Of a stretch of 6,193 nt of DNA, positions 6,017 to 6,193 are shown in pieces. Within the stretch, counting starts at the first letter, position 1. Each line of letters begins with the position of its first letter. Position numbers and translations under genes: made by a program. The stretch comes from Paracoccaceae bacterium (GTDB lineage Bacteria; Pseudomonadota; Alphaproteobacteria; Rhodobacterales; Rhodobacteraceae), in the NCBI GenBank assembly GCA_024644285.1, contig JAHELH010000151.1, positions 1 to 6,193 on the forward strand, read 5' to 3'. The notes below the pieces were generated by a model, which was not told where the DNA came from, ran no database searches, and worked only from the letters and a program-made list of their open reading frames with translations.

Positions 6017-6193
6017 ATGGCCAGAATCCAACTTCCCTCCGTCAAACCAAAACGCAAAACCTGGAACCGCGGCCGCCTGATCGGCCAGAAACGTCCTCTG
6101 TTGCCGAAACTGGTTTGGAGTATTCGCGCCCGCCTCGAACTCGCGGGCAATGGGCGCAACCGCGCGCACTTCAATCTCGCCATCGACAGCACG
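6017..6193 (+). CDS. Tyrosine recombinase/integrase, N-terminal part, cut by the window edge
   Basis: The frame is open from the ATG at 6017 to the last base, 59 codons, with no stop. The sequence T-W-N-R-G-R-L-I-G-Q-K-R-P-L-L-P-K (15-31), then V-W-S-I-R-A-R-L-E-L-A (33-43) and F-N-L-A-I-D-S (52-58), is the hallmark N-terminus of a widespread group of small phage-type tyrosine integrases in proteobacteria, which I recognise from memory; their next residues usually read K-L-R-G-C-D-L. This part is the DNA-core-binding region; the catalytic Arg, His and Tyr residues are beyond the window. All five lysines use AAA, unlike the AAG-leaning operon genes, consistent with a different origin. A GGAGG sits 7 bases before the start. 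It is not functionally linked to 5-oxoproline use and may mark a mobile-element boundary. Whether the gene is intact cannot be judged. Confidence 0.8.
   Translation, partial: MARIQLPSVKPKRKTWNRGRLIGQKRPLLPKLVWSIRARLELAGNGRNRAHFNLAIDST

Noticed and set aside
1..6193. CRISPR array, tRNA, rRNA, defence or toxin-antitoxin system
   Set aside because: No spaced repeats, cloverleaf or rRNA-like sequence was seen, and nearly all of the window is explained by metabolic and transport genes.

Overview
The window reads as one dense, single-strand operon from a high-GC bacterium. I infer an alphaproteobacterium, possibly Rhodobacterales or Rhizobiales, from the strong G/C third-position bias and the TRAP/5-oxoprolinase gene mix. 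No rRNA or other taxonomic marker is present, so this is only an inference.

Layout, all on the + strand: (1) the 3' part of a YcsI/DUF1445 putative hydro-lyase (D-glutamate cyclase family), cut by the left edge; (2) a complete tripartite TRAP transporter, made of a periplasmic binding protein (528-1559), a small permease (1651-2199) and a large permease (2196-3476); (3) a DUF2848 protein with a fumarylacetoacetase-like look (3490-4152); (4) pxpB (4152-4886) and pxpC (4883-5950), two subunits of the ATP-dependent 5-oxoprolinase (older names KipI/KipA or allophanate hydrolase subunits 1 and 2); (5) after a 66-base gap, the first 59 codons of a tyrosine recombinase/integrase (6017 to the right edge). 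Stop and start codons overlap at three of the junctions (dctQ/dctM, DUF2848/pxpB, pxpB/pxpC), which indicates co-transcription and translational coupling.

The gene content suggests one pathway. The TRAP system would import a small carboxylate from the periplasm, and the PxpBC pair would, with a PxpA partner, open a lactam such as 5-oxoproline (pyroglutamate) to glutamate at the cost of ATP. The DUF1445 and DUF2848 proteins would handle a related step. YcsI, KipI and KipA also sit together in the Bacillus subtilis ycs-kip operon, so the association is not accidental. PxpA (LamB/YcsF family), which the enzyme needs, is not in the window and should lie upstream or elsewhere. The exact substrate cannot be read from the sequence.

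The only sizeable non-coding stretch inside the operon (1560-1650) holds two GC-rich hairpins that share a repeated arm. This lies between the binding-protein gene and the permease genes, where differential expression is usually needed. The integrase at the right edge suggests that the operon ends at, or lies next to, a mobile or recombining segment.
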